NCBI GenBank assembly: GCA_937967425.1
Contig: CALBST010000301.1
Location: 1 to 64,000 of the forward strand
DNA from: an uncultured Caulobacteraceae bacterium
GTDB taxonomy: Bacteria > Pseudomonadota > Alphaproteobacteria > Caulobacterales > TH1-2
DNA: 64,000 nt
Reading direction: 5' to 3'
This document shows, piece by piece, positions 1 to 10,581 of this stretch. The position numbers were made by a program, and so were the translations under genes. How positions within the stretch are numbered: the stretch's first letter is position 1; every line of letters starts with the position of its first letter. The notes under the pieces are model-generated. The model was not told the origin of the DNA, did no database searches, and saw only the letters and a list, made by a program, of their open reading frames with translations.

Positions 1-2
1 AC

Positions 3-128
3 GACCAGCTGATGCGTCTGGGCTGGAAGATCTTCCTGCCGACCTCGCTCGTCGCCGTTATTGTCCTCGGCTACTACGTCGCGTTCCTCGCGCCGCCGGC
101 GGCTGCAACTGCTGTGGCGGGTGGCTGA
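3..128 (+). CDS. nuoH: NADH-quinone oxidoreductase subunit H, C-terminal end (partial)
   Basis: Only the last 41 codons lie in the window. They read DQLMRLGWKIFLP followed by a hydrophobic segment, which is the usual end of NuoH, the membrane subunit that forms the quinone-binding chamber of respiratory complex I. Identity rests on this motif and on the position directly before nuoI to nuoN. The TGA stop overlaps the ATG of the next gene, so the genes are translationally coupled. The 5' part of the gene and of the nuo operon is outside the window. Confidence 0.88.
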   Translation, partial: DQLMRLGWKIFLPTSLVAVIVLGYYVAFLAPPAAATAVAGG

Positions 129-340
129 TGCGCATCGCACTCATCTTCGCTTTCACGCTTGTCGCCTGCACGCCAACGCAGGAAGCGGCGACGTCCGCCG
201 GACCCCAGACCGTGTCCGTTGAGGTCAGCTCCACGAGCGATGCCGAAGCCCAGCGTCTGTGCGGCGGCGCGGCGCAGCCGGAAACGGTGCATCACGAAAG
301 CAACGTCGTCACCTATCGCTGCCTCGGAGGGGCAAACTAA
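128..340 (+). CDS. small lipoprotein inside the nuo operon
   Basis: A 70-residue protein with a short signal peptide and the lipobox LVAC (Cys14), so it is probably a lipid-anchored periplasmic protein. The mature part is short and polar, with two further cysteines (Cys45, Cys65) that could form a disulfide. It is locked into the operon: its ATG overlaps the nuoH stop and its TAA overlaps the nuoI ATG. I recognise no family. The position between subunits of complex I suggests a link with complex I assembly or its periplasmic face, but that is inference from context alone. The tight overlaps and lipobox argue that it is a real gene. Confidence 0.7.
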   Translation: MRIALIFAFTLVACTPTQEAATSAGPQTVSVEVSSTSDAEAQRLCGGAAQPETVHHESNVVTYRCLGGAN

Positions 341-828
341 TGTCTCGTCTGCTGCAAGCCGCGAAGGGCGCTTTGATGCTCGACATGATCGGGGGCTTCG
401 CCCTCGGCATGAAGTATTTCTTCACCCGCAAGGCGACGGTGAACTATCCGTTTGAGAAGGGTCCGCTTTCGCCCCGTTTTCGCGGCGAGCATGCGCTCCG
501 TCGCTACGCCAACGGCGAAGAGCGCTGCATCGCCTGCAAGCTCTGCGAAGCGATCTGCCCGGCGCAAGCCATCACCATCGAAGCAGAACCGCGCGAGGAC
601 GGCTCACGCCGCACCACGCGCTACGACATCGACATGGTGAAGTGCATTTACTGCGGCTACTGCCAGGAAGCGTGCCCGGTCGACGCCATTGTCGAAGGTC
701 CGAACTTCGAGTTCGCGACCGAGACACGCGAAGAACTTTACTACGACAAAGAGCGTCTGCTCGCGAACGGCGATCGCTGGGAGCGGGAGATCGCGAAGAA
801 TTTGGAGCTGGACGCGCCTTACCGGTAG
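340..828 (+). CDS. nuoI: NADH-quinone oxidoreductase subunit I (2x[4Fe-4S] ferredoxin-like)
   Basis: 162 residues. It carries two classic CxxCxxCxxxCP clusters (Cys63/66/69/73 and Cys102/105/108/112) that bind the two [4Fe-4S] centres N6a and N6b, which pass electrons from the peripheral arm toward quinone. I chose the ATG at 340, which overlaps the preceding stop and has a GGAGG at 327-331; a longer frame from 259 runs through the lipoprotein gene and is not needed. The length fits the alphaproteobacterial NuoI (about 160 residues). It is followed by a 166-base gap holding a palindromic repeat before nuoJ. Confidence 0.97.
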   Translation: MSRLLQAAKGALMLDMIGGFALGMKYFFTRKATVNYPFEKGPLSPRFRGEHALRRYANGEERCIACKLCEAICPAQAITIEAEPREDGSRRTTRYDIDMVKCIYCGYCQEACPVDAIVEGPNFEFATETREELYYDKERLLANGDRWEREIAKNLELDAPYR

Positions 829-848
829 GGCGGGTCCGAAACATCAAT

Positions 849-981
849 GCTCCCCCGCTCGCGGGGGAGCTGTCCGCGAAGCGGACTGAGGGGGCGCAAG
901 AAGCGCGAAGTCGGTGCGAGACGCACCCCCTCTGTCGTTCGCTTCGCTCACTGACATCTCCTCCGCGTGCGGGGGAGAAGG
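849..981. repeat. imperfect long palindromic repeat between nuoI and nuoJ
   Basis: The left arm (about 849-897) and the right arm (about 921-981) are inverted copies of each other: CTCCCCCGC...GCGGGGGAG, a GCGAAGCG core, then GGGGGCGC, mirrored by GCACCCCC, TTCGCTTCGC and GCGGGGGAGAAG. Each arm also holds its own small hairpin. The whole could fold into one long stem. It looks like a non-autonomous intergenic palindrome (REP/MITE type). No poly-T follows, so it is not an obvious terminator. It lies inside the nuo operon, so the operon mRNA would carry the structure. Confidence 0.7.
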
Positions 982-994
982 GAGAGCGTAACGG

Positions 995-1603
995 ATGTTG
1001 GCGTCGATCGCCTTCTATGTGCTGAGCGTGATCGCGGTGATTTCCGCGTTCGCGGTCATCTCCGCGCGCAACCCGGTTCACTCCGTCTTGTTCCTGATCC
1101 TGACGTTCTTCACCTCAGCTGGCCTCTTTGTGCTTTTGGGCGCGGAGTTTCTGGCCATGCTTCTGGTCGTCGTCTATGTCGGCGCCGTCGCTGTGCTCTT
1201 CCTGTTCGTCGTCATGATGCTCGACGTCGACTTCGCCGAGCTGAAGAAAGGCTTCCTCTCCTACATGCCGCTCGGCGCGCTGATTGCGCTCGCACTCATG
1301 GGCGAACTCGCGCTCGTCGCCAGCGCCTCGATGGCGGCCCAAGGCGCGCCGATCGCGCTGGGCCCGGTCGAAACCGGCGGCGTCACCAACGCCGAAGCGA
1401 TCGGTCAGGTGCTCTACACCGAGTATCTGCTCGTCTTCCAAATGGCGGGCTTGGTGCTCTTCGTCGCCATGATCGGCGCTATTGTGTTGACGCTGCGCCA
1501 TCGGCCAGGCGTCAAGAAGCAGGACATCGCCGCGCAAGTCGGCCGCAAGCGCTCCGAGGGCGTCGAACTCAAGGACATCCGTCCGGGGCAGGGGCTGGGC
1601 TAA
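995..1603 (+). CDS. nuoJ: NADH-quinone oxidoreductase subunit J
   Basis: 202 residues, about five transmembrane segments, starting with a hydrophobic helix and containing the conserved block around [19 protein letters not shown] (third helix, known for the pi-bulge region in complex I). NuoJ is an antiporter-arm subunit of complex I that links the quinone site to the proton channels. The TAA overlaps the ATG of nuoK. The ATG at 995 follows directly after the palindromic repeat, with a purine-rich GGGAGAG sequence upstream. Confidence 0.96.
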   Translation: MLASIAFYVLSVIAVISAFAVISARNPVHSVLFLILTFFTSAGLFVLLGAEFLAMLLVVVYVGAVAVLFLFVVMMLDVDFAELKKGFLSYMPLGALIALALMGELALVASASMAAQGAPIALGPVETGGVTNAEAIGQVLYTEYLLVFQMAGLVLFVAMIGAIVLTLRHRPGVKKQDIAAQVGRKRSEGVELKDIRPGQGLG

Positions 1604-1911
1604 TGGAAATCGGTCTCGTCCACTACCTGTTCGTCGCCGGTGCGTTGTTCACCATCGGCTGCTTCGGCATTTTCGCGAACGCCAAGAACGTCATCATCAT
1701 CCTGATGTCGATCGAGCTCATTTTGCTGGCGGTGAACATTAACTTGGTCGCGTTCTCCGCCTTCTTGCAGAATCTCGAAGGCCAGATTTTCGCGATGATG
1801 GTGCTCACCGTCGCCGCCGCGGAAGCCGCCGTCGGCCTCGCAATTTTGGTCACTTACTTCCGCAACCGCGGCAACATCGCGGTTGAAGACATCAATCAGA
1901 TGAGGGGCTGA
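1603..1911 (+). CDS. nuoK: NADH-quinone oxidoreductase subunit K
   Basis: 102 residues, three transmembrane helices, the standard NuoK length. The two buried glutamates needed for proton transfer are present (Glu38 in SIELILL and Glu74 in AAAEAAVG). It forms the fourth proton path of complex I next to NuoJ. A longer reading frame starts at 967, but the ATG at 1603 overlaps the nuoJ stop (TAATG) and gives the family-length protein, so I use it. Confidence 0.97.
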   Translation: MEIGLVHYLFVAGALFTIGCFGIFANAKNVIIILMSIELILLAVNINLVAFSAFLQNLEGQIFAMMVLTVAAAEAAVGLAILVTYFRNRGNIAVEDINQMRG

Positions 1912-1915
1912 GACG

Positions 1916-3946
1916 GTGCAATTCTCCCCCGAAGTCCTGATCGTTCTCGGGCCGCTGATCGCGGCCGCGTTCGCGGGCCTGTTGCAGCGCTACATCGGCG
2001 ACCGCGTCGCCATGATCCTCACGACTGCCTCGGTCGGTCTCTCGCTGGCGCTGTCTTGGCCGATCTTCGTCGACTTTGTTTGGGGCGAGGGCCACGAGCG
2101 CATCATCGAGCTGATGCCGTTTATCCATGTCGGCGACTTCCAGTCGACCTGGTCGGTTCGCATCGACACGCTTTCAGCCATCATGCTGGTGGTGGTGAAC
2201 ACGGTCTCGTTCCTGGTTCACCTCTATTCATGGGGCTACATGAGCGAAGATCCGCACAAGGCGCGGTTCTTCTCCTACCTCTCGTTCTTCACCTTCTCGA
2301 TGCTGGCGCTGGTGACGGCGAATGACTTCCTTCAGCTCTTTTTCGGCTGGGAAGGTGTGGGCGTCGCGTCCTACCTGTTGATCGGTTTCTGGTTCCAAAA
2401 GCGCAGCGCCAACGACGCCGCCATCAAAGCCTTCGTCACCAATCGCGTGGGGGATTTCGGCTTTGCGCTCGGCATCATGGCGGCGTTCTTCTGCTACGGC
2501 TCGATCCAGTTCGACGCCGTGTTCGAAGCCGCGCACGCCAATCCGGGGCTGCTGCTCGGCGTCGGCGAGGTGCAGTTCAACGCTATCGAGGTGATCTGCT
2601 TCCTCTTGTTCATCGGCGCGATGGGCAAGTCGGCGCAGTTCTTCCTGCACGTCTGGTTGCCGGACGCGATGGAAGGCCCGACGCCGGTCTCGGCGCTCAT
2701 CCACGCCGCCACCATGGTCACCGCCGGCGTGTTCATGGTCTGCCGCGCGGGCGAGCTTTACGAGATGGCGCCGCTGGCGAGTGGGTTCGTCACCATCATC
2801 GGCGCCACTACCGCGCTTTTCGCGGCCACCGTGGGCCTCGCGCAGAACGACATCAAACGCGTCGTCGCGTACTCAACCTGTAGCCAGCTGGGCTACATGT
2901 TCTTCGCCGCCGGCGTTGGCGCCTACAACGCGGCGATGTTCCACCTGTTCACGCACGCCTTCTTCAAAGCGCTGCTCTTCCTTGGCGCCGGCTCAGTGAT
3001 CCACGGCCTGCATCACGAGCAGGACATGCGTTACATGGGCGGCGTCCGCAAACCGATGCCGATCACCTGGGCGATGATGACGATCGGCACGCTGGCGCTG
3101 ATCGGTTTCGGCATTCCCGGCCTCGGCGGCTTCGCCGGCTTCTACTCGAAGGACGCCATCATCGAAGCCGCCTACGGCAGTCATGGCATCGGCGCGCAGT
3201 TCGCGTTCTGGTGCGGCATCACGGCGGCGCTGCTGACCAGCTTCTACTCTTGGCGCCTGGCGTTCATGACCTTCGAAGGCAAGTTCCGCCCGAACCCCGA
3301 CGCGCATCATCATGACGATCACGGCCACGCCGATGATCACGGCCATGCCGCGCACGACGATCACGGTCACGCGAAGCCCGCTGACGGTTCAGCGCCCGCG
3401 CATGAATCGCCCTGGGTGATGCTCATCCCGCTTTTCGTGCTGGCATTTGGCGCGATCTTCGCGGGCTTCATTTTCTACCCGTACTTCCTCGGCCATCACG
3501 CCGGCGAGTTCTGGGATCACGCCATTCCGTTCCACGAAGGCCACCACGATTTCCCGACCTGGGTTCTGTGGGCGCCGCTTATCGTCACCGTCACTGGTTT
3601 CATCCTCGCCGTGCTCTTCTATCTCTGGAAGCCCGGCGCCGCGAAAGCGATGGCGAAGGGGCCGGTCTGGTCGTTCCTCTACAACAAGTGGTTCTTCGAC
3701 GAGCTTTACGACTTCATCTTCGTGAAGGGCGCGCGCGCTGTCGGCGATCTCTTCTGGAAAGTGGGCGATAAGCGCCTCATCGATGGGCTCGGCCCCGATG
3801 GCGTCGCTGCCGCCTCGAACTTCTTCTCGCGCCAAGTGCGCCGCCTGCAGACGGGCTTTGTGTACCACTACAGCTTCATCATGCTGATCGCGGCGGTGGC
3901 CTTCGGCGCCTATGCGATCCTCGCGGGCATCGGAGGCGGCCGATGA
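1916..3946 (+). CDS. nuoL: NADH-quinone oxidoreductase subunit L (antiporter-like), with His-rich loop
   Basis: 676 residues starting at GTG, with GAGGGG a few bases upstream. NuoL is the most distal proton-pumping subunit of complex I, related to Mrp antiporters. Key residues are visible: Glu146 in [11 protein letters not shown], the [21 protein letters not shown] helix and a lysine-bearing KRVVAYST segment. A hydrophilic loop at residues 464-485 carries ten histidines mixed with Asp and Gly, unlike the rest of the protein. The C-terminal part ([16 protein letters not shown]) is the usual NuoL lateral-helix region. The stop overlaps the nuoM ATG. Confidence 0.97.
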   Translation: MQFSPEVLIVLGPLIAAAFAGLLQRYIGDRVAMILTTASVGLSLALSWPIFVDFVWGEGHERIIELMPFIHVGDFQSTWSVRIDTLSAIMLVVVNTVSFLVHLYSWGYMSEDPHKARFFSYLSFFTFSMLALVTANDFLQLFFGWEGVGVASYLLIGFWFQKRSANDAAIKAFVTNRVGDFGFALGIMAAFFCYGSIQFDAVFEAAHANPGLLLGVGEVQFNAIEVICFLLFIGAMGKSAQFFLHVWLPDAMEGPTPVSALIHAATMVTAGVFMVCRAGELYEMAPLASGFVTIIGATTALFAATVGLAQNDIKRVVAYSTCSQLGYMFFAAGVGAYNAAMFHLFTHAFFKALLFLGAGSVIHGLHHEQDMRYMGGVRKPMPITWAMMTIGTLALIGFGIPGLGGFAGFYSKDAIIEAAYGSHGIGAQFAFWCGITAALLTSFYSWRLAFMTFEGKFRPNPDAHHHDDHGHADDHGHAAHDDHGHAKPADGSAPAHESPWVMLIPLFVLAFGAIFAGFIFYPYFLGHHAGEFWDHAIPFHEGHHDFPTWVLWAPLIVTVTGFILAVLFYLWKPGAAKAMAKGPVWSFLYNKWFFDELYDFIFVKGARAVGDLFWKVGDKRLIDGLGPDGVAAASNFFSRQVRRLQTGFVYHYSFIMLIAAVAFGAYAILAGIGGGR

Positions 3947-5454
3947 GCGAGCTCGTGGCCGGCTGGCCGATCCTTTCCATCGTCACGTTCCTGCCTGCGG
4001 CGGGAGCGTTGCTCATCCTGTTGGCGCGCGTCTCAGCCCGCGGCGAAAACGTCGGCTACGACAACGGCGTCAAGCTGCTGACGCTGCTGATCACGATCGC
4101 GACCTTTATCGCGTCGCTCTTCGCGTTCGCGGCCTTCGATCCCAACAACCCCGAATACCAGCTCCAAGAGAGCATCCCGTGGGCGTTCGGCATGTCCTAC
4201 GCCATGGGCGTAGATACGCTGGCGATGTCGCTCGTCATGCTGACGACATTCCTAATGCCGATCTGCATTCTCGCGAGCTGGGTGATCGAGAAACAGGTCA
4301 GCTCCTACATGGTTCTGTTCCTGATCCTCGAGACGCTGATGATCGGCGTCTTCTGCGCGCAGGACATCGTACTCTTCTACATATTCTTCGAAGGCGGCCT
4401 CATTCCGATGTTCATTCTCATCGGGGTGTGGGGCGGCGAACGGCGTGTCTACGCGGCGTTCAAGTTCTTCCTCTACACACTGCTTGGTTCGTTGCTGATG
4501 CTGGTGGCGATCATCTACATGATCGCCGTCACCGGCACGTCGAACATCCCGGAGTTGACCGCCTACGCGCAGGGCAGCGGTTTCGATCAGAACGTGCAGA
4601 TCTGGCTCTGGCTTGCTTTCTTCGCCTCGTTTGCGGTGAAGATGCCGATGTGGCCGGTCCACACCTGGCTGCCGGACGCCCACGTCGAAGCGCCGACAGC
4701 CGCTTCAGTGGTGCTGGCGGCGATCCTCTTGAAGATGGGCGGCTACGGCTTCCTGCGTTTCTCGCTGCCGATGTTCCCGGACGCCTCGCACTATTTCACG
4801 CCGCTCGTGTTCGCGCTCTCGGTTGTCGCCATCGTCTACGCTTCGCTCGTCGCGTTCCGTCAGCTCGATATGAAAAAGCTGATCGCCTACTCGTCCGTCG
4901 CGCACATGGGCTTCGTCACCATGGGCATCTTCGCCGGTAACGAGCAGGGCATCCAGGGCGCCATCTTCCAGATGCTGTCGCACGGGGTTATCTCCGGGGC
5001 GCTCTTCCTTTGCGTCGGTGTCGTCTACGATCGCGCCCACACGCGCGAGATCGCCTTCTATGGCGGCCTCGTGAACCGCATGCCGGTCTATGCCGCCGTG
5101 TTCATGCTCTTCACCATGGGCAATGTCGGCTTGCCTGGTACGTCCGGTTTCCCCGGTGAAATCCTCACCATGGTCGGTGCGTTCCAGGTGAATGCATGGA
5201 TCGCGGCCGGCGCTGCACTCGGCGTTATCTTCTCCGCCGCATACGCGCTGACGCTCTACCGCAAGGTCGCGTTCGGCGTGATCGAGAACCCGAAGCTCGA
5301 CAAAATGGCCGATCTCGACGCGCGCGAGTGGGTGCAGTTCATCCCGCTCATCATCGCCACGCTGATCATGGGCCTCGCACCGACTTATGTGCTCGACTTT
5401 ACGCAGAACGCGGCGCTGACGATCATGAACCAGTTCGCCGGAGCCACGCCATGA
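3943..5454 (+). CDS. nuoM: NADH-quinone oxidoreductase subunit M (antiporter-like)
   Basis: 503 residues, about 14 transmembrane helices, a proton-pumping antiporter-like subunit of complex I. The conserved Glu150 ([10 protein letters not shown]), the [20 protein letters not shown] helix and the [13 protein letters not shown] segment are all present. The ATG overlaps the nuoL stop by four bases (ATGA) and its own TGA overlaps the nuoN ATG, so the three large subunits are translationally coupled. Confidence 0.97.
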   Translation: MSELVAGWPILSIVTFLPAAGALLILLARVSARGENVGYDNGVKLLTLLITIATFIASLFAFAAFDPNNPEYQLQESIPWAFGMSYAMGVDTLAMSLVMLTTFLMPICILASWVIEKQVSSYMVLFLILETLMIGVFCAQDIVLFYIFFEGGLIPMFILIGVWGGERRVYAAFKFFLYTLLGSLLMLVAIIYMIAVTGTSNIPELTAYAQGSGFDQNVQIWLWLAFFASFAVKMPMWPVHTWLPDAHVEAPTAASVVLAAILLKMGGYGFLRFSLPMFPDASHYFTPLVFALSVVAIVYASLVAFRQLDMKKLIAYSSVAHMGFVTMGIFAGNEQGIQGAIFQMLSHGVISGALFLCVGVVYDRAHTREIAFYGGLVNRMPVYAAVFMLFTMGNVGLPGTSGFPGEILTMVGAFQVNAWIAAGAALGVIFSAAYALTLYRKVAFGVIENPKLDKMADLDAREWVQFIPLIIATLIMGLAPTYVLDFTQNAALTIMNQFAGATP

Positions 5455-6902
5455 ACCCGGCGATTGATCTCAACAATAGCTTGCCGCTGGCGCGCCCCGA
5501 GCTTTTGCTCGCGGCATACGCGCTGATCGGCGCGGTGCTCGGCGCCTGGTTCAAGGACCGCATCTTCGGCGCGCTCTCGACGCTCGGCGTGATCGCCATC
5601 CTGGGCGCGGGGCTTCTCGCGATCGCCTGGAGTCCGGGCGCCGCCGTTGAAATTTTCCAAGGCGCGATGGTCGTCGACGGCGTCGGCGGCTTCGCCAAAG
5701 TCCTGATCGCGCTCGCCGCCGCCGCCACGCTCGCGCTCGGCGCCGACTACTTCACCACGACCAAGGAACAACGCTTCGAATTCCCGGTGCTGATCGCGCT
5801 GGCGACGCTCGGCATGTTCGTCATGGTCTCGGCGCAAGACCTGATCAGCCTTTACGTTGGCGTCGAACTGCAATCGCTCGCGGCATACGTTCTCGCCGCC
5901 TGGCGACGCGACGATGCGCAATCTTCGGAAGCGGGCCTCAAGTACTTCATCCTCAGCGCCATCTCGTCCGGCTTGCTGCTGTTCGGGTCATCGTTCGTCT
6001 ACGGCTTCACCGGCTCGATCCGCTTCGATCAGATCGCCGCCGCTGTGGGTGAGGGCGCTGGCGGCATCGGCCTTATCTTTGGCTTGGTGCTCATGCTTTG
6101 CGCGCTCGGCTTCAAGATGTCCGCGGCGCCATTCCACATGTGGACGCCTGACGTCTACGAAGGCGCGCCGACACCGATCACCGCCTTCTTCGCCGCGGCG
6201 CCGAAAGTCGCCGCCGTCGCGCTGATGGCGCGGCTGCTCTACGAACCCTTCGCTGAGATGACGATGCAGTGGCAGCAAGTTGTCGCCGCACTGGCCGCCA
6301 TCTCCATGGTGTGGGGCTCCGTCGCCGCGCTGATCCAGACAAACTTGAAACGCCTGATGGCGTATTCATCCATCGGCAATATGGGCTTCGCGCTCATGGG
6401 CCTTGCCGCCGGTACGGAGCAGGGGCCGTCGTCGGCGTTGATCTATCTCGCGCTCTATTTGCCGACGACCATCGGCATGTTCGCGTTGATCCTCGCCATG
6501 CGCCGCGATGGCCAATCGGCCGAAACCGTCGCCGATCTCGCCGGCATGGCGCAGAAGCGGCCGTGGATGGCGGCTCTCTTTACGATGCTGCTCTTCTCGG
6601 TCGCCGGCATTCCGCCGTTCGCGGGTTTCATCGGCAAGCTGGCCGTGTTCACCGCTACCATCGATGGCGGCCTGATCTGGCTCGCTATCGTCGGCGGCAT
6701 CGCAGCTGTCGTGGCGGCCGCTTACTATCTGCGCCTCATCGCCTCGATCTGGTTTGCGCCGCCAGCTGCACAGTTGCAGTCGCCCAGCGGCACGATCATG
6801 GTGACGGCGCTGGCTTCAGCGGCCTTGAGCTTCCCCGTCCTGGTGTTGCTGCTTGGCGCGCTGCAGACTGCCGCCGAGAACGCGGTGCGGATGAGTTTTT
6901 GA
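5451..6902 (+). CDS. nuoN: NADH-quinone oxidoreductase subunit N
   Basis: 483 residues, the third antiporter-like proton-pumping subunit of complex I. Family features are the [12 protein letters not shown] helix, [22 protein letters not shown] and [19 protein letters not shown] use the ATG at 5451, which overlaps the nuoM stop; the open frame reaches back to 5196 only as a shadow of nuoM. This is the last nuo gene. birA follows after 13 bases without a visible terminator, so read-through into the cofactor genes is likely. Confidence 0.97.
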   Translation: MNPAIDLNNSLPLARPELLLAAYALIGAVLGAWFKDRIFGALSTLGVIAILGAGLLAIAWSPGAAVEIFQGAMVVDGVGGFAKVLIALAAAATLALGADYFTTTKEQRFEFPVLIALATLGMFVMVSAQDLISLYVGVELQSLAAYVLAAWRRDDAQSSEAGLKYFILSAISSGLLLFGSSFVYGFTGSIRFDQIAAAVGEGAGGIGLIFGLVLMLCALGFKMSAAPFHMWTPDVYEGAPTPITAFFAAAPKVAAVALMARLLYEPFAEMTMQWQQVVAALAAISMVWGSVAALIQTNLKRLMAYSSIGNMGFALMGLAAGTEQGPSSALIYLALYLPTTIGMFALILAMRRDGQSAETVADLAGMAQKRPWMAALFTMLLFSVAGIPPFAGFIGKLAVFTATIDGGLIWLAIVGGIAAVVAAAYYLRLIASIWFAPPAAQLQSPSGTIMVTALASAALSFPVLVLLLGALQTAAENAVRMSF

Positions 6903-6915
6903 GAAAGCAGGCGCG

Positions 6916-7665
6916 ATGATCGACGGCCAAGCGCCGGTCGAAGTCTTCGACGAGATCGACTCCACCATCCTGGAGGCGCGCCGCCGCGCCGAACGTAACG
7001 AAGTTTCGCCCGTTTGGCTCATCGCCAAGAGCCAAACCGCTGGCCGCGGCCGCCGCGGCCGCGCCTGGACCTCGCACAGCGGCAACCTGATGGCGACATT
7101 GCTGTTCTCGACGGACCAGCCGCCACAGCAGATCGCGCTCCTCGGTTTCGCCACCGGCGTCGCCATCGCTGAGACGATCGACGCCATCGCAGGCGCCGGA
7201 ACGGCGCAGCTCAAATGGCCAAATGACGTGTTCATCAACGGCGCCAAAGTCGCCGGCATCATGCTGGATTCCGGCTCTATCGCTTCCGGCCAAACCTGGG
7301 TCGCGCTCGCCTTCGGCGTGAATCTCGCCGACGCGCCCGCCAACATCGACCAAAAGACAATTTGTTTGCGTGATTTGCTGCCGCCCGACGCGCCGGCGCC
7401 TGAACCGCTCGCATTTCTCGCCGCCCTTCGCCCGAAGCTTGAAGCTTGGTCCGCGCGTATCGTCAGTGACGGCTTCGAACCGCTGCGCGCCGCTTGGCTC
7501 CAACGCGCCTACGGCCTCGGCCAAGAAGCGCGCGTCGTGCAAGGCGAGCAAATGCTCGAGGGCCGCATCGCGGGCTTGTCATCACGCGGCGAACTCGAAC
7601 TCGACACTGAAACCGGCCGCCGCCTGATCGCGGCTGGCGACGTATTCTTGCCAAAGGCGGCCTGA
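6916..7665 (+). CDS. birA: biotin--[acetyl-CoA-carboxylase] ligase
   Basis: 249 residues. The catalytic core is clear: the nucleotide-binding loop GRGRRGR (43-49), KWPNDV (99-104) and KVAGIM (110-115), followed by a small C-terminal beta domain. It joins biotin through biotinyl-AMP to the carrier protein of acetyl-CoA and related carboxylases. There is no N-terminal helix-turn-helix, so unlike E. coli BirA it should not act as a repressor; the monofunctional form is usual in Alphaproteobacteria. It sits between nuoN and coaX, three bases before the latter. Confidence 0.95.
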   Translation: MIDGQAPVEVFDEIDSTILEARRRAERNEVSPVWLIAKSQTAGRGRRGRAWTSHSGNLMATLLFSTDQPPQQIALLGFATGVAIAETIDAIAGAGTAQLKWPNDVFINGAKVAGIMLDSGSIASGQTWVALAFGVNLADAPANIDQKTICLRDLLPPDAPAPEPLAFLAALRPKLEAWSARIVSDGFEPLRAAWLQRAYGLGQEARVVQGEQMLEGRIAGLSSRGELELDTETGRRLIAAGDVFLPKAA

Positions 7666-7668
7666 CCC

Positions 7669-8445
7669 ATGCTTCTCGCCATCGACGTCGGCAACACCAA
7701 CACCAAGTTCGCCATCTGGGACGGCCAGTCCTGGCGCGCGCAATGGCGAGCCTCAACCGACACCACGCGCACCGCCGACGAATACGCGCCGTGGCTCCAA
7801 CAAGTCATGTCGCTCAGCGCGCTCAGCTTTGCCGACATCACCGATTGCATCATCTCCACCGTTGTCCCGCAGGCGCTGTTCAATCTGCGCAACCTCTCGC
7901 GCCGCTACATAAGCAAGGAGCCGATGGTCATTGGCGAAGACGGCCTGAAGCTCGGCATTGAAGTCCGGATCGATAAGCCGAACGAAGCGGGCGCCGATCG
8001 TCTCGTGAACGCCGTCGGCGCCTACATCCAGTACGGCGGCCCGGCCATCGTCATCGATAGCGGCACCGCCACGACCTTTGATATCGTCGCCGCCGACGGC
8101 GCATTCGAGGGCGGCATCATCTTGCCGGGGATCAACCTCTCGCTCCAAGCGTTGCACGAAGCGGCCGCGCGTCTGCCTCGCGTCGAGATCCGCGATCCGG
8201 GTCGCGTCATCGGCAAGGATACGGTCAGCGCCATGCAGTCTGGCATCTATTGGGGATCGATAGAGATGATCGAAGGCCTATGCCGGCGCATCCGTGAGGA
8301 GTACGGCAAGCCGATGAAAACCGTAGCCACCGGCGGCGTCGCCTCGTTGTTCGAAGGTGCATTCCCGACCATTGATCATTTCGACCAGGATCTCACCTCG
8401 CGCGGCCTGCTCGAAATCTTCCGCAGGAACGGCGGCAAGCTTTGA
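7669..8445 (+). CDS. coaX: type III pantothenate kinase
   Basis: 258 residues of the ASKHA fold. DVGNTNTKF (6-14) is the phosphate-1 motif, GADR (108-111) and DSGTATTFD (130-138) are the other signature motifs of type III enzymes. It phosphorylates pantothenate as the first step of coenzyme A synthesis. The start lies three bases after birA. Its TGA overlaps the TTG start of the RNase J gene. The arrangement birA-coaX-RNase J is common in Alphaproteobacteria. Confidence 0.96.
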   Translation: MLLAIDVGNTNTKFAIWDGQSWRAQWRASTDTTRTADEYAPWLQQVMSLSALSFADITDCIISTVVPQALFNLRNLSRRYISKEPMVIGEDGLKLGIEVRIDKPNEAGADRLVNAVGAYIQYGGPAIVIDSGTATTFDIVAADGAFEGGIILPGINLSLQALHEAAARLPRVEIRDPGRVIGKDTVSAMQSGIYWGSIEMIEGLCRRIREEYGKPMKTVATGGVASLFEGAFPTIDHFDQDLTSRGLLEIFRRNGGKL

Positions 8446-10127
8446 AGACGCCTAAGCCCGACGACGAACTGGTCTTCCTGCCGCTTGGCGGCTCGGGCGA
8501 GATCGGGATGAATCTGAACGCGTACGGCTACGGCCCGCCCGACGCGCGCAAATGGATCATCGTCGACATCGGCGTCACCTTCGGGCGCGAAGACACCACG
8601 CCCGGCGTCGATCTCATCCTGCCTGATCCGAGTTATCTCGAAGAGCACAAGGACGACATCATCGCGATCGTGCTCACGCACGCGCATGAAGATCACATCG
8701 GCGCCCTTGGCTGGCTCTGGCCGCGCCTGCCGGCGCCGGTTTATGCCACGCCGTTCACTGCGGCTCTGGTGCGCGAGAAACTTCGCGAGCGCGGTCTTCT
8801 CGAGAAAGTTCCGCTCACTGAAATTCCACTCAAGGGGCAACTCACGCTCGGACCCTTCGAGATCGATTTTGTCACGCTCACGCACTCGATTCCGGAACCC
8901 AATGGGCTCGCCATCCGCACGCCGCTTGGCCTCGTCTGGCACACCGGCGACTGGAAAATCGATCCCGATCCGCTGATCGGCGAAACGACAGACGAAGCCA
9001 AGCTGCGCGCCATGGCCGAAGAGGGCGTGCTCGCCATGGTGTGCGATAGCACCAACGTGCTTGTCGAAGGCACGGCGGGTTCCGAAGCCGAGGTGCGCGA
9101 AAAGCTGACCGAGGTAATCAAGAACTGCACCGGAAAGGTGGCCGTTACCGCCTTCGCCTCAAACGTCGCCCGCGTCGAAACCGCGCTTAAAGCCGCGCGC
9201 GCCGCCGGCCGCACGCCGTGCCTCGTCGGCCGCTCCATGCACCGCATCTTCAACGCCGCCCAAAGCGTCGGCCTGTTGCAAGACGTGCCGCAAGTGATCG
9301 ACGAGGACGAGGTCGGTACGCTGCCAGATGAGAACGTCCTGTTCCTTTGCACCGGCAGCCAGGGCGAATCCCGCGCCGCGCTCTCACGTATTGCCCGCGG
9401 CGAACATCGCAATGTCGTGCTCCGGCACGGGGACACGGTGATCTTCTCGTCCAGGGTCATCCCCGGCAACGAGATGGCGATCCATCAGCTCTACGATCAG
9501 TTCCTCGCACGCGGCGTCGAACTCATCACTGCCGACAACGAGCATCTGATCCATGTCTCGGGCCACCCAGCGCGCGATGAGCTGAAGCAAATGTACGCGT
9601 GGGCGCGGCCCAAAATAGCGATCCCGGTCCACGGCGAAATCCGCCATATCCGCGAGCATGTGAAGCTCGCCCAGTCGCTGCAAATCCCGGAAACCATCGC
9701 GCCCAATAATGGCGACCTCATCCGCCTCGCGCCTGGTCCCGCCGCCGTCATCGATGAAGTGCCGTCAGGGCGTCTTTATGTGGATGGCAATGTCATTATC
9801 GAGACCGAAGATGACGCGATCCGCGACCGCAAGCGGCTCGCTGCCGAAGGCGCGGTCAATATCGCCTTCGCCCTCAACACGAAAAATCAAATTGTGGCAG
9901 GCCCCACGGTCTCTGTCCGTGGTCTCACCATGCCGGACGAAGAAGATCTCGAACTTGCACTGGAAGATCTGGAAGACACGGCTAAAGCCGCCCTTACCAA
10001 GCTGAACCATGCCGAACGCGACGACGATGACGCCATCGAGGCATCTGTTGTACGCGCGGTACGCAAGGCGGCAGAACGGCTCTGGAAGAAGCGTCCGCTT
10101 GTCGACGTTTCGGTTCTGCGCCTCTAA
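8442..10127 (+). CDS. rnj: ribonuclease J
   Basis: 561 residues, metallo-beta-lactamase / beta-CASP family. The zinc motif HAHEDH is at residues 80-85, and further ligand regions ([33 protein letters not shown]) are in family order. It is a 5'-to-3' exonuclease and endonuclease for rRNA maturation and mRNA decay. The start is TTG at 8442, which overlaps the coaX stop and gives a protein beginning about ten residues before the conserved [12 protein letters not shown]; no ATG fits better. The length matches the family (about 555). Confidence 0.95.
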   Translation: MKTPKPDDELVFLPLGGSGEIGMNLNAYGYGPPDARKWIIVDIGVTFGREDTTPGVDLILPDPSYLEEHKDDIIAIVLTHAHEDHIGALGWLWPRLPAPVYATPFTAALVREKLRERGLLEKVPLTEIPLKGQLTLGPFEIDFVTLTHSIPEPNGLAIRTPLGLVWHTGDWKIDPDPLIGETTDEAKLRAMAEEGVLAMVCDSTNVLVEGTAGSEAEVREKLTEVIKNCTGKVAVTAFASNVARVETALKAARAAGRTPCLVGRSMHRIFNAAQSVGLLQDVPQVIDEDEVGTLPDENVLFLCTGSQGESRAALSRIARGEHRNVVLRHGDTVIFSSRVIPGNEMAIHQLYDQFLARGVELITADNEHLIHVSGHPARDELKQMYAWARPKIAIPVHGEIRHIREHVKLAQSLQIPETIAPNNGDLIRLAPGPAAVIDEVPSGRLYVDGNVIIETEDDAIRDRKRLAAEGAVNIAFALNTKNQIVAGPTVSVRGLTMPDEEDLELALEDLEDTAKAALTKLNHAERDDDDAIEASVVRAVRKAAERLWKKRPLVDVSVLRL

Positions 10128-10155
10128 AACCGCGTGGGGATGTCGGGAGTAGGCC

Positions 10156-10581
10156 ATGATTGGCAGGTTGAACCATGTGGGCGTTGCTGTGCCCTCCATC
10201 GAGGCGGCGAAAGCTACCTATCGCGACCTCTACGGCGTGCCGGAAAGCGCGATCACCGAAACGCGCGAAATGCCATCGCAAGGCGTGAAGTTCGCATTCG
10301 TCAACGTCGCCAACAGCCAGATTGAGCTGATCGAGCCTCTGGGTGAAAACAGCCCCATCACAAAGTTCATCGAGAAGAACCCGCGCGGCGGCCAGCATCA
10401 CATCTGCTTCGAGGTGGAGAACATCTACGAGGCGCGTGACGAGATGGTTGTCCGCGGCGCCCGGGTCTTGAACGAGCCGCGCATCGGCGCGCACGGCACG
10501 CCGATCATCTTCATCGATCCCAAAAATTCGGACGGCGTCCTGATTGAACTCATGGAAACGCCAAAGGCGGGGCACGGATGA
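10156..10581 (+). CDS. mce: methylmalonyl-CoA epimerase
   Basis: 141 residues of the vicinal-oxygen-chelate fold: two beta-alpha-beta-beta-beta modules with metal ligands His7, His81/His82 (GGQHHICFEV) and Glu131. It interconverts the (S) and (R) forms of methylmalonyl-CoA in propionate and odd-chain fatty acid breakdown. An upstream frame from 10134 is a shadow. Its TGA overlaps the ATG of the next gene. Mce directly before a DUF1467 gene and proS is the usual alphaproteobacterial order, which supports the call. Confidence 0.93.
   Translation: MIGRLNHVGVAVPSIEAAKATYRDLYGVPESAITETREMPSQGVKFAFVNVANSQIELIEPLGENSPITKFIEKNPRGGQHHICFEVENIYEARDEMVVRGARVLNEPRIGAHGTPIIFIDPKNSDGVLIELMETPKAGHG

Noticed and set aside
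3912..4940. 342-codon + strand frame inside nuoM
   Set aside because: Alternative frame of nuoM with Arg/His-rich composition.
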